Below are positions 51,336 to 60,013 of a stretch of 64,000 nucleotides of DNA, piece after piece. The translations under genes and the position numbers were made by a program. The DNA is from Polyangia bacterium (GTDB lineage: Bacteria > Myxococcota_A > Polyangia > Nannocystales > Nannocystaceae). The notes beneath the pieces were generated by a model that was not told the DNA's origin, searched no databases, and worked only from the letters and a program-made list of their open reading frames with translations. The stretch spans positions 248,001-312,000 of the forward strand of contig JAUHWG010000004.1 in NCBI GenBank assembly GCA_030424595.1, written 5' to 3'. Numbering within the stretch: the stretch's first letter is position 1; the number at the start of each line of letters is the position of its first letter.

Positions 51336-53161
51336 TCAGCCTCCAATTTCGCGATCTCTTCGAGGGCCTCGATCCGCGCCTGAAGCTCGCCCAGGCGCCC
51401 CTCGGCCGCGCCCGCCTCCCGCTGATGGAGGGCCGCGGTCGCCCTGGCCTGAAGCGCGTCCAGGCTCGCGGTCAGCTCGAGCAGGCGCGCCGACCAGACG
51501 TCCCGCTCGTGGAGGCTCTCGCGGATCGCGTCCGTGGCCGCGCGGATGTCGATCTGCTCGAGCTCGCGGTCGAGGGTGTCCAGGCGGCCCGCGGCGACGG
51601 TCGCCGCGTTGATCGCCTGGGCGAGCTCCTCGGGGGCGGCCGCCTGGTGGCGCCCCTCGGAGAGGGCGAGCGCGCGGTGGACGACCGCTCGCAGGGCCAT
51701 CCGGTGGCGGCGGGCGCCCAGCGATGGCACGACCGCCTCGACCTTGAGCAGCGAGGCCGTGATCGCCTTCGAGGTGGTCTTGGGCTGGCGGCGCAGGGCC
51801 TTGGTCGCCGGCTTGACCGAGCTCCAGACCGTCCCGCCCGCGGCGAAGATAGCGACGACAGGCAGGAGCCAGAAGGCCCTGGTGCCCCAGTAGAGACCGC
51901 TGGCGGCGATGATCGCCGCGATCCGCTTCGACAGGGTGGTGGCCTTGCTGCGCATCTTGTCGACGCGCAGGGCGTTCCCCCGGTGCGAGACGGCCTCGAT
52001 GCCGATCTTCTCGAGCCCGCGGATGACCGCCTCCGCCCCGATCGCGTCGACGTTCTTGCACAGGGTGAAGGGCAGGCGCGGGATCTTCTTGGCCAGCGGC
52101 GCCGGGTCGAGGTGGAGCCCGGGGTTGCCGGCGATCCAGGCGAGGAGTCGATCGCGGAGGACGCTGTCGAATTTGTCGCTGACCTCACCGGGGCCTATGA
52201 CGATGACCTTGACGTCGCCGCGGTCGAGCGAGGCCATCGTCTGCCCGCAGGCGAGGCAGAGGCTGAGCGCGGGCAGGAGGAGCTGGCCGCAGGCGGTGCA
52301 GCGGGCCTCTTCGCCGTCGCTCACCGCGACGAGGGCCCGGGTCTCGTCGCCGCCGCTGATCTGGTCGAGGCGCTCGATGACCGCCTCCGCCGCCTGCGGC
52401 CGCTCGCCGGGGGATTTCGCCAGGAGCCGCTCGATCAGCCGGCGCAGGCCCGGGCTCAGCTCCTCGGGGAGCGCGGGGATCGGCGCCTTGCGGTGCTGAT
52501 GCAGGAGCCCGAGCGGGGTCGCGGCGTCGTAGGGCGGCCGCCCCGTCGCCATCTCAAAGAGGATGCAGCCGAGGGCGTAGAGATCGCTGCGGAGATCGAC
52601 GGCGAGCGGGTCGATCGACTCCGGGGCCATGTAGTCCGGGGTCCCGACGACCGTCATCGCCTGGTGATCGACCCCGGCCAGCGAGCTCGCGCGGGCCATC
52701 CCGAAGTCGGCGATCTTGGCGATCGGCGCGGGCTCGTTGTCCTTGAGGAGGACGTTGCCGGGCTTGAGATCGCGGTGGATGACCCCGGCTCCGTGGGCAT
52801 GGGCGAGGCCGCTGGCGATGCCGCGGCCGATGGCGATGATCTGCGACTCGCCGAGGGGCGCGTCGCGGGCGATCTGTGTGGCCAGGGTCGGCCCGTCGAT
52901 CCGCTCCATGACCAGCATCGGTCGTCCCCCGACCTGGACGGTCTCGACGACGGCGACGAGGTTAGGGTGGGAGAGGCTGCGGAGCAGCGCGGCCTCTTGG
53001 AGGAAGCGCTCGACGGTCGACGGGTCCTGACTCTGCGAGTCGTGGAGGAGCTTGCCGGCGTAGCGCTCCCCTTCAGGACCTGTGACGGCGAGGACGGTCG
53101 CCAGGGCGCCCTTGCCGAGGACGTCGCCCAGCAGGTATCGCTGATCGTCGCTGCGCGTCAT
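51332..53161 (-). CDS. Ser/Thr protein kinase with zinc ribbon and membrane helices
   Basis: 609 residues with a full set of catalytic motifs: GKGALA (16-21), Lys37, HRDLKPGN (129-136), DFG (152-154), and GTPDYMAPE. After the kinase is a zinc ribbon with Cys288, 291, 302 and 305. The CxxC-x10-CxxC spacing is identical to the pseudokinase next door. A small alpha/beta region (VKVIVIGPGEVSDKFDSVLR) follows, then hydrophobic segments around 408-440 and a coiled-coil tail. The C-terminus overlaps the next gene by four bases. Its promoter has copy B of the shared element, and an inverted 16-base copy lies 98 bases upstream. Confidence 0.88.
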   Translation of the reverse strand: MTRSDDQRYLLGDVLGKGALATVLAVTGPEGERYAGKLLHDSQSQDPSTVERFLQEAALLRSLSHPNLVAVVETVQVGGRPMLVMERIDGPTLATQIARDAPLGESQIIAIGRGIASGLAHAHGAGVIHRDLKPGNVLLKDNEPAPIAKIADFGMARASSLAGVDHQAMTVVGTPDYMAPESIDPLAVDLRSDLYALGCILFEMATGRPPYDAATPLGLLHQHRKAPIPALPEELSPGLRRLIERLLAKSPGERPQAAEAVIERLDQISGGDETRALVAVSDGEEARCTACGQLLLPALSLCLACGQTMASLDRGDVKVIVIGPGEVSDKFDSVLRDRLLAWIAGNPGLHLDPAPLAKKIPRLPFTLCKNVDAIGAEAVIRGLEKIGIEAVSHRGNALRVDKMRSKATTLSKRIAAIIAASGLYWGTRAFWLLPVVAIFAAGGTVWSSVKPATKALRRQPKTTSKAITASLLKVEAVVPSLGARRHRMALRAVVHRALALSEGRHQAAAPEELAQAINAATVAAGRLDTLDRELEQIDIRAATDAIRESLHERDVWSARLLELTASLDALQARATAALHQREAGAAEGRLGELQARIEALEEIAKLEAE

Positions 53162-53176
53162 GGGCCCGGCGTGAGT

Positions 53177-53213
53177 CTAGCAGCCCGTGGCGAAAGTCCC
53201 GCGCGCTCTCCAG
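53177..53213 (-). promoter_or_regulatory. Shared promoter element, copy B (zinc-ribbon kinase operon)
   Basis: On the gene strand CTGGAGAGCGCGC-GG-GACTTTCGCC-AC-GGGCTGCTAG, then ACT. TAGACT would be the -10, 12 bases before the ATG. It matches copy C at 32 of 37 bases. Confidence 0.7.
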
Positions 53214-53292
53214 CCCTCATCGTCGGTCCTCTCGGCTCCGCCAAAGCCAGCAGCGCAGCCCGGTGTAGCGGCGTCGTGCCGTAACCGAGAGC

Positions 53293-53308
53293 TTCGCCAC
53301 GGGCTGCT
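53293..53308. repeat. Inverted partial copy of the shared element
   Basis: TTCGCCACGGGCTGCT is the exact reverse complement of 53179-53194, 98 bases away. The two arms would let a transcript through this region fold back, or act as paired binding sites. Confidence 0.7.
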
Positions 53309-53363
53309 CGCGGCTTCGCCTCCGAGCTGCGCGGGAGATGCGTGATACCGGTCAGGCAGGGGC

Positions 53364-53984
53364 TCAGTGCCCTGGGGCGCTCACACCCATCCGCGCCAGC
53401 TCGGCGTTGAGCTCGGCGCGGAGCTTCGCCTCGTTCATGCCGAGGCGGGCGGCGGCGTCGGGGAGGGAGTAGGAGAGGTTGCCGATCTTGACCTTCGGGT
53501 CGGGCCCGAGCTGGACCACGCCGTCCTTGATGACGGTGTCGCCCTCGACGCCGATGTAGACGTCGCGCTCCTTCAGGCTCGGGAAGGCGGACGTCGCCTG
53601 ATCGAGGAAGGAGCGGTCGTTGGCGGAGAGCTCGCCCTCGCGGACGTCACCGAGGTTGGCGACCAGCCCGGCCTCGACCCGGCCATCTTTCTTGTAGGTC
53701 GCCCGTGAGCCCTTGATCGCCCTGCGCAGCGCCGGCTTGATCTTCGTCGTCCGGGTGTGGAAATTGCGCATCTGCTGGGTCTCACCGTCCTCTGTCGGGA
53801 CCCAGCCAGGATCGACCGTTGCAGCCGCAGCACCGCCCCCTACGCCCCCTACGCCGGATATCTCGGCGTCGCTATTCTCCGTGTACCACTCGGGGAGCGC
53901 GGTGGCCTCGTGCCAGAGATAGGCGGCGACGCCCACGGCCAACAGGATGAGCGCGGCGACGGCGATGAGGATCTTGCGGAGCAC
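53364..53984 (-). CDS. Single-pass membrane protein of unknown function
   Basis: Start at the GTG of VLRKILIAVAALILL (53984), which has TATCCT six bases upstream; the longer frame is not convincing. 206 residues. One N-terminal membrane helix (AVAALILLAVGVAAYLW) anchors a domain that opens with EWYTENSDAEISG. It then has a Gly/Ala linker, HTRTTKIKPALRRAIKGSRA, LSANDRSFLDQATSAFPSLK, and VYIGVEGDTVIKDGVVQLGP. It ends in helices with LNAELARMGVS. No known family is recognised. Confidence 0.65.
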   Translation of the reverse strand: MLRKILIAVAALILLAVGVAAYLWHEATALPEWYTENSDAEISGVGGVGGGAAAATVDPGWVPTEDGETQQMRNFHTRTTKIKPALRRAIKGSRATYKKDGRVEAGLVANLGDVREGELSANDRSFLDQATSAFPSLKERDVYIGVEGDTVIKDGVVQLGPDPKVKIGNLSYSLPDAAARLGMNEAKLRAELNAELARMGVSAPGH

Positions 53985-53990
53985 CGCCCA

Positions 53991-53996
53991 AGGATA
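53991..53996 (-). promoter_or_regulatory. Predicted -10 of the 53364-53984 gene
   Basis: TATCCT on the minus strand, six bases before the GTG start. No -35 match is clear. Predicts a leaderless message. Confidence 0.45.
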
Positions 53997-54356
53997 GCCC
54001 CGATCACCTCGACCGCGTTCGAGGGTCGGCGCTTGAGGGCACGTGATCTCGGTCGCAGCGCTATGGGCCGCTAGACGTCGCGTGAGGCTGTCCCAGGGGG
54101 GTCTCGGTCCGATCTGGGGGCTGCACACCGCTTCGATCACAGCGGGGCCGTGGGCTATAACGCGAGACGTGCGCGGTCCCGGCGGGTTTCGCCTTGACGG
54201 GCGCCGCGTCATCCGCAAAGAATCCCGTTCGGCGGGCCAAAGGCCGAGATCGCCGCTCCACACCGATCACGGAAGGTGCCCGCCCTGTCCACCTCAAGCC
54301 AGAACCAGCCGCTCTACGGGCGGATAGCCCTGGGGACAGGTGGTTGCAGGTGGGGC
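53997..54356. other. 360-base spacer between divergent genes
   Basis: A plus-strand frame from 54276 runs into the Omp85-like gene, but its first 27 codons lack signal-peptide character. No separate gene is supported. It should contain the promoters of both flanking genes. Confidence 0.5.
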
Positions 54357-55817
54357 ATGAGGACGCTCGGAGCGCTCGCCCTCGTGGGCCTCTCGCTGCC
54401 GGTGGAGGTCCTCGCCGCGCCCGCGGGTCGCGGCGGCGCGCCAGTGCAGCCGGCGTCGCGCGGCTACAGCGGTCCTGGCGAGGCCGGCGAAGCGCCGCCC
54501 GAAGTCCCCGAGTGGTGGTCCAAGAAGTTCGAGCGCAAGAAGGTCGCGCCGCCGGTGGTCCCCGAGGAGCCCGGCGACGGCCTGCCGCTGGAGCGGATGG
54601 ACTACGGCGGTATTCCGCTCATCAGCTTCGACTCAGACCTCGGCTTCGGCTTCGGGGCGATCGCGAGCATCGCCAAGTTCGATCGCAACTACAACCCGTA
54701 CCGTTGGCGCCTCGAGATCCTCCTCTCGGCGACGGTGAAGCGGCGCGGTGATGGGGTCGAGGTCCCCTTCCACGACGACTACCTCAACTGGGACCTGCCG
54801 GGGCTGCTCGACGGGCTCCTCCGCCTCTCGGTCGTCGGCCGTTTCCGTCGCCAGAGCAACAGCGGCTACTACGGGCTCGGCAACAACGCCGAGCGCAAGG
54901 AGCTGGTCATCGTCGCGAACCCGGAGGAGGAGCTCGGCTACAGCGAGGTCGGCCGCTACTACGAGTACGACCGCTACCTCCCGAGCATCGACATCAACGG
55001 TCGCTTCAAGCTCTGGGATCGCTCGACGTCGGAGCACAAGCGGCGCCTGGAGCTGCTCGTCGGCAGCGCCTACTACTACAATTTCCTCAACATCTACGAG
55101 AACTCCAAGCTCGAAGAGGACATCGCGATCGCCCAGGAGGACAGCGAGGACGGGCGGAAGATGGCCAAGCTCCTCCAGGGGACGACGAACCATTCGATGT
55201 TCCTCCTCAACCTCGGGCTCATCGTCGACACCCGCGACCACGAGTTTGTCCCGACCCGGGGGACCTTCACCGAGCTGTCGATGCGCTTCTCGCCGGGGGT
55301 CCAGGACAACCTGCTCTACGCCGGCTTCACGGCGAGCACCGCGTGGTTCTTCTCGCTCTACAAGGACTACCTGGTGATCGCGCCGCGGGTCCTGCTCGAC
55401 AACGTCGTCGGCAACGCGCCGTTCTACAACTACTCGCAGTTCGGCTCGCTCTTCCCGCGGACCGGCCCTGGCGGATCGTTCTCGGTGCGCGGCGTCCGGC
55501 GCCAGCGCTACCACGGCAAGATCAAGGCGATCGGCAACATCGAGCTGCGGTCGATGTTCTGGCACTTCAACATCAAGAAGCAGAAGTTCCACGTCGGCGC
55601 CGTGCTCTTCGCCGACGCCAGCCACATCTGGGCCGACTACAAGCGGATCTCGATCCGCGACCAGTACCTCGACGCCGCCGGGGCGAACTTCGCCGTGGGC
55701 CTGGGCGGCGGCGCTCGCCTGCAGTGGGGCGAGACCTTCATCATCCGCTTTGACCCGTCGTACTCGCCGACGAACGACAACTTCGCGCTCTACTTCGACT
55801 TCGGTCAGCTCTTCTGA
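54357..55817 (+). CDS. Omp85-superfamily (surface antigen D15-like) outer-membrane barrel
   Basis: 486 residues. The ATG at 54357 begins a classical signal peptide MRTLGALALVGLSLPVEVLA with an Ala-x-Ala cleavage site. The mature protein has the D15 barrel signature DTRDHEFVPTRGTFTEL and GSFSVRGVRRQRYHGK. It has alternating aromatic strands throughout and a C-terminal Phe (YFDFGQLF), as needed for Bam recognition. No POTRA domains are visible before the barrel. So it is not BamA itself but a POTRA-less relative of the kind linked to lipid or patatin transport. Confidence 0.82.
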   Translation: MRTLGALALVGLSLPVEVLAAPAGRGGAPVQPASRGYSGPGEAGEAPPEVPEWWSKKFERKKVAPPVVPEEPGDGLPLERMDYGGIPLISFDSDLGFGFGAIASIAKFDRNYNPYRWRLEILLSATVKRRGDGVEVPFHDDYLNWDLPGLLDGLLRLSVVGRFRRQSNSGYYGLGNNAERKELVIVANPEEELGYSEVGRYYEYDRYLPSIDINGRFKLWDRSTSEHKRRLELLVGSAYYYNFLNIYENSKLEEDIAIAQEDSEDGRKMAKLLQGTTNHSMFLLNLGLIVDTRDHEFVPTRGTFTELSMRFSPGVQDNLLYAGFTASTAWFFSLYKDYLVIAPRVLLDNVVGNAPFYNYSQFGSLFPRTGPGGSFSVRGVRRQRYHGKIKAIGNIELRSMFWHFNIKKQKFHVGAVLFADASHIWADYKRISIRDQYLDAAGANFAVGLGGGARLQWGETFIIRFDPSYSPTNDNFALYFDFGQLF

Positions 55818-55920
55818 GCGGCCGCGGCGACGGAGCTGGACCTTCACCCTGAGCCCGGCTCCGCGGGGGATCGGTCGGGGGGGGCGAGATCCTGTGTAGA
55901 GGTCTTCGCGACGAGGATGC

Positions 55921-55948
55921 TTGAAATTGCGCGTTCCCTCGGTACCAT
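55921..55948 (+). promoter_or_regulatory. Predicted leaderless promoter of the first M23 lipoprotein gene
   Basis: TTGAAA (55921-55926), 16-base spacer, TACCAT (55943-55948), six bases to GTG 55955. The best -35 match among the leaderless set. Confidence 0.65.
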
Positions 55949-55954
55949 CGCGCC

Positions 55955-57055
<1,101 letters not shown>

Positions 57056-57170
57056 GAGGTCGTGGCAAGAGTGCGAATTTTGGCGGTCAGAGGCCGTTTC
57101 TCCGCCCCCAACGGGGTCTGCTCGCACGTTCGTGACTCTGCGGCGCCCCGGCGATCTACACTCATCGCTG

Positions 57171-57492
57171 ATGTCTGAAGACCGCCCGAGCGTCGATCCC
57201 TGGCATGGGCTCCGCGCTGGTGCTCCGTCGACGCTGGCGCTCCGAGCAGGTCGCGCAGTCGCTGATGCTCACGATCCAGAGATGTCCGGATGAGCGCTGG
57301 ACCCACGACCGCTGACGGCGGGGCAACGCCCGCCTTCGCGGCGCCCGATCTCACGATCACCTCTTCATCTACTGGTTTCTCCCGCGCGCGCTCTCCGGCG
57401 ATGACGAGCGCGGGTGGGTCCTGTGGATCCTCGTCCCGATGGGCGCCTTCATCGTCTACGGGTCCCTCCGCGACTGGCTGCGTGGCGAGTGA
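57171..57492 (+). pseudogene. Degraded small membrane-protein gene
   Basis: TACACT at 57157-57162 sits eight bases before an ATG opening a 40-residue frame MSEDRPSVDPWHGLRAGAPS... that ends at TGA 57291-57293. Downstream, another frame without a start reads HDHLFIYWFLPRALSGDDER, then GWVLWILVPMGAFIVYGSLR and DWLRGE-stop at 57490-57492. That tail has strong membrane-protein character. Together they look like one gene broken by a frameshift and other damage. Confidence 0.4.
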
Positions 57493-57537
57493 GCGACGCC
57501 TTGGGGTCCGGAAGACCCACCGTTGAAGCCCCGAAGT

Positions 57538-57553
57538 GTCAGTGATATGTCAG
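57538..57553 (+). promoter_or_regulatory. Candidate WYL operator, copy at the regulator gene
   Basis: GTCAG (57538-57542) is repeated at 57549-57553, exactly 11 bases apart (one helical turn), followed by CTT and the ATG at 57558. A matching pair lies at 58878-58893, upstream of the transferase gene. Confidence 0.5.
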
Positions 57554-57557
57554 CTTC

Positions 57558-58199
57558 ATGAAGCGCACGCAGCGTCTCTTCGCGCTGGCCGAGTATCTGC
57601 GTGGACGTCGCACCGGCGTCACCGCGGCCGCGCTGGCGGAGCGCTTCGGCGTCACCCTGCGGACCATCTATCGCGATCTCGACTCGCTCCGCGCCGCGTC
57701 CTTGCCCCTCTCTGCGGAGCGAGGTCGGGGAGGGGGCTACGCGCTCGACAGGAGCTACACGTTGCCGCCGGTGAACTTCACCGCCCGCGAGGCGGCCCTG
57801 CTGATCGCGACGGGGCGCTACGCCGCGAGCATGCGCCTCATCCCCTTCGCGGACACGCTCGAGTCGGGGCTCGACAAGGTGCGGGCTGCGCTGAGCGCCT
57901 CGGCCCAGCGTGAGCTGCTGACGCGGCTGGGGGAGCTCTCGTTCACGGGGGTGCCCGCGCTGCCCTGCGACAAGGAGGTGCGCGCCGCGGTCGAGCGGGC
58001 CTGGTTCGAGCAGCAGCCGCTGCGCATCGTCTATGTCGACGGCAAGCACGTCGAGACGACGCGGCGGATCCGGATCCGCGCCGTCCTGATGGAGCGCCAC
58101 GAGACGCGCCTGGACGCCGACGACCTCGACGTGGGCGAGCTGCGCCACTTTCGGCTCGACCGCATCACCCGCGCCGAGGTCCTACGGCCGCCGACGTGA
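57558..58199 (+). CDS. HTH/WYL-type transcriptional regulator
   Basis: 213 residues, starting MKRTQRLFALAEYLRGRR. The N-terminal HTH (DeoR-like) is AAALAERFGVTLRTIYRDLD SLR in pattern, with the family's IYRDLD core. A glycine turn (GRGGGYALD) follows, then the WYL-like ligand-sensing region (LRIVYVDGKHVETTRRIRIR and a variant of the arginine-rich end RFRLDR as HFRLDR). This is shorter than full-length WYL regulators (about 230-320), lacking much of the WCX extension. The convergent transferase gene next door and the shared repeat suggest it regulates that gene and itself. Confidence 0.82.
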   Translation: MKRTQRLFALAEYLRGRRTGVTAAALAERFGVTLRTIYRDLDSLRAASLPLSAERGRGGGYALDRSYTLPPVNFTAREAALLIATGRYAASMRLIPFADTLESGLDKVRAALSASAQRELLTRLGELSFTGVPALPCDKEVRAAVERAWFEQQPLRIVYVDGKHVETTRRIRIRAVLMERHETRLDADDLDVGELRHFRLDRITRAEVLRPPT

Positions 58200-58203
58200 G
58201 GGC

Positions 58204-58815
58204 TCAGGCGGCCATCAGCCGCTGATTGGCGGGGCGCGCCGAGCAGCGCTCGCTCCACGCGGCCAGCCGCGGGAAGGGGGCGAGGTCGACCCCACAGTGG
58301 CGGATCCACTCGATCAGCGCCCCGAGGTGGAAGTCCACCAGCGAGACGTTCTCGCCGAGCATGTACGTCCGGCCGCCCAGGTTCTCCTCGACCATCGCGA
58401 GCAGCCGATCGATGTCCTCGCGGGCTCGCGCGCCGGCGGCCGTGTTGCGCAGGGCCTCCGGGCCCTGGGTGTTCTGCAGCCAGCGGGATATCGCCGCGCC
58501 GAGCGAGACGTTCGTCCACACCAGCCACTTGAGGGCCTCGCCCCGCGCGGGACCCGGCTCGGGGTAGAGGCCCTTGTCTACGCCGAAGGTCTCCCCCAGG
58601 TAGATCTGAATGGCCGCAGACTCGAAGATCGGGGTCCCGTCGTGGACCAGCACGGGCACGAGCAAGTTGGGGTTGACGGGGCCGAGCTTTGCTTGCTTGT
58701 CGGCGCCGTCCTTGAGGTCGACCTGGACGGCCTCGTACGGGACCGCGAGCTCTTCGAGGCTCCAGTGGACGGTGGTGGCGGTGGACATCGGGGCGAAATA
58801 GAAGGTGAGGCTCAT
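58204..58815 (-). CDS. Glutathione S-transferase
   Basis: 203 residues from MSLTFYFAPMSTATTVHWSL. The N-terminal thioredoxin-like domain has the cis-Pro region NLLVPVLVHDGTPIFESAAI, with ESAAI binding the gamma-glutamyl group. The C-terminal helical domain has MLGENVSLVDFHLGALIEWI with the N-capping Asp of the GST motif. It conjugates glutathione to electrophiles or reduces them. Its stop lies four bases from the stop of the WYL regulator (convergent). The best activity guess is detoxification; the substrate is unknown. Confidence 0.88.
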   Translation of the reverse strand: MSLTFYFAPMSTATTVHWSLEELAVPYEAVQVDLKDGADKQAKLGPVNPNLLVPVLVHDGTPIFESAAIQIYLGETFGVDKGLYPEPGPARGEALKWLVWTNVSLGAAISRWLQNTQGPEALRNTAAGARAREDIDRLLAMVEENLGGRTYMLGENVSLVDFHLGALIEWIRHCGVDLAPFPRLAAWSERCSARPANQRLMAA

Positions 58816-58877
58816 GGGATCTCCTGTGGTTGGGCGCGTCGTTGCGCCGCTTCGACGCCCTTGTCGCACAGCCGATT

Positions 58878-58893
58878 GACAGCTTTATGTCAG
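58878..58893 (-). promoter_or_regulatory. Candidate WYL operator, copy at the transferase gene
   Basis: GACAG (58878-58882) and GTCAG (58889-58893), 11 bases apart, followed by CTTT. The plus-strand sequence TATGTCAGCTT is identical to the one before the regulator start. It lies 63-78 bases upstream of the transferase ATG. Confidence 0.5.
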
Positions 58894-58980
58894 CTTTGTT
58901 GGAGGGCGTGTTCGCGCAGATGCCGCGCTCCCCGCTCGCTCCCGACGGATGTTGGCGGAGACCAGTTCACGAGCTCACGA

Positions 58981-59028
58981 GCTTGGGGCTCGAGCTTGGG
59001 GCTCGAGCTTGGGGCTCGAGCTTGGGGC
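58981..59028. repeat. 13-base tandem repeat, three full units and a part
   Basis: GCTTGGGGCTCGA three times and GCTTGGGGC once, intergenic between the GST start and the SDR stop. Confidence 0.85.
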
Positions 59029-59068
59029 ACGCGCTCCGCGCGAGCGGGGTCCCGCGCGGAGCCTGCTC

Positions 59069-59833
59069 CTACATCGACAGGCCGCCGTCGATGTCGATGG
59101 TGCGGCCGTTCAGGTACTCGCACTCGAAGATGAACTTGACGCCGACCCAGATGTCCTCGGGGACGCCGATGCGACCGACGGGGATCGCGGCGACGAGGGC
59201 GTCGCGGGCCTTCTGGTTCATCCCTTGGGTCATCGGCGTCTCGATCATGCCGGGGGCGATCGAGCCGACGCGGATCTTGAAGCGGGCGAACTCCCGCGAC
59301 CAGGTGACCGTGTTGGCGGCGAGCGCCGCCTTGGCGGCGGTGTAGTTGCTCTGGCCGCGGTTGCCGTGGCGGGCGATCGACGACATGTTGACGACGACGC
59401 CGGGGGTGCCGGCGGCGGCCATCACCGCGACGGTCTCGCGGACCATGAAGGTCGCGCCTGTCAGGTTGACGCCGATGACCGCGTCCCACTGGGCCTTCGA
59501 CATCTTGATGATCTCACCGGTCGTCCGGTCTTTCTTGACCAAGAGGCCGTCGCGGAGGATCCCGGCGTTGTTGATCAGGCCGTTGAGGCCGCCCATCGCG
59601 GTGTTCGCCCAGGCGACGAAGGACTCGCACTGGGCCTCGTCGGAGACGTCGAGGCGGTGGGCGTGGATCGCCCCGGGGAGGCCCTTCGCGCTGGCGACCA
59701 CCTTGGCGAGGCCCTCCTCGTTGACGTCGCCGATCGCCACTTGGGCGCCTGCCTCGGCGAGGCGAGTTGCGAAGTGGGCGCCCATTCCCTGGGCTCCGCC
59801 GGTGACGATGACTTTGAGGTCTGCGAGCTTCAT
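59069..59833 (-). CDS. Short-chain dehydrogenase/reductase (FabG-like)
   Basis: 254 residues. The N-terminal nucleotide motif is TGGAQGMG. DVSDEAQ and NNAGILRDG follow. The catalytic Ser/Tyr/Lys set is in VNMSSIARHGNRGQSNYTAAKAA. APGMIETPM and the end YLNGRTIDIDGGLSM are typical. It probably reduces a 3-oxoacyl-ACP or -CoA, or another alcohol/ketone, with NADPH or NADH. Soluble, likely a tetramer. The promoter carries copy C of the element shared with the kinase genes, which links this metabolic gene to the same control. Confidence 0.88.
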   Translation of the reverse strand: MKLADLKVIVTGGAQGMGAHFATRLAEAGAQVAIGDVNEEGLAKVVASAKGLPGAIHAHRLDVSDEAQCESFVAWANTAMGGLNGLINNAGILRDGLLVKKDRTTGEIIKMSKAQWDAVIGVNLTGATFMVRETVAVMAAAGTPGVVVNMSSIARHGNRGQSNYTAAKAALAANTVTWSREFARFKIRVGSIAPGMIETPMTQGMNQKARDALVAAIPVGRIGVPEDIWVGVKFIFECEYLNGRTIDIDGGLSM

Positions 59834-59869
59834 TGCCCGCGAGACATAGCGCGGAGCGCCGCGCTTAGG

Positions 59870-59906
59870 CTAGGAGCCCGCGGCAAAAGTCCTGCGCGTT
59901 CTCCAG
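59870..59906 (-). promoter_or_regulatory. Shared promoter element, copy C (SDR gene)
   Basis: On the gene strand CTGGAGAACGCGC-AG-GACTTTTGCC-GC-GGGCTCCTAG, then CCT. TAGCCT would be the -10, 33 bases before the ATG. 32 of 37 bases equal copy B. Confidence 0.7.
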
Positions 59907-60013
59907 ATCGTCCCTAGCACGTCCCCAGCGCGCCGAACGGCCGCAAGCCCTCGCCAGCTCGAGCGTCCACGTCCCCGCGATCATCGAGGTCCAACGGTGT
60001 CCGGGGGGCGTCC

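Larger units (their letters stand above)
57056..57557. other. 502-base region with a decayed small membrane-protein gene and the WYL operator
   Basis: Holds the frameshifted remnant 57171-57492 and the direct-repeat operator at 57538-57553. Otherwise nothing recognised. Confidence 0.55.
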
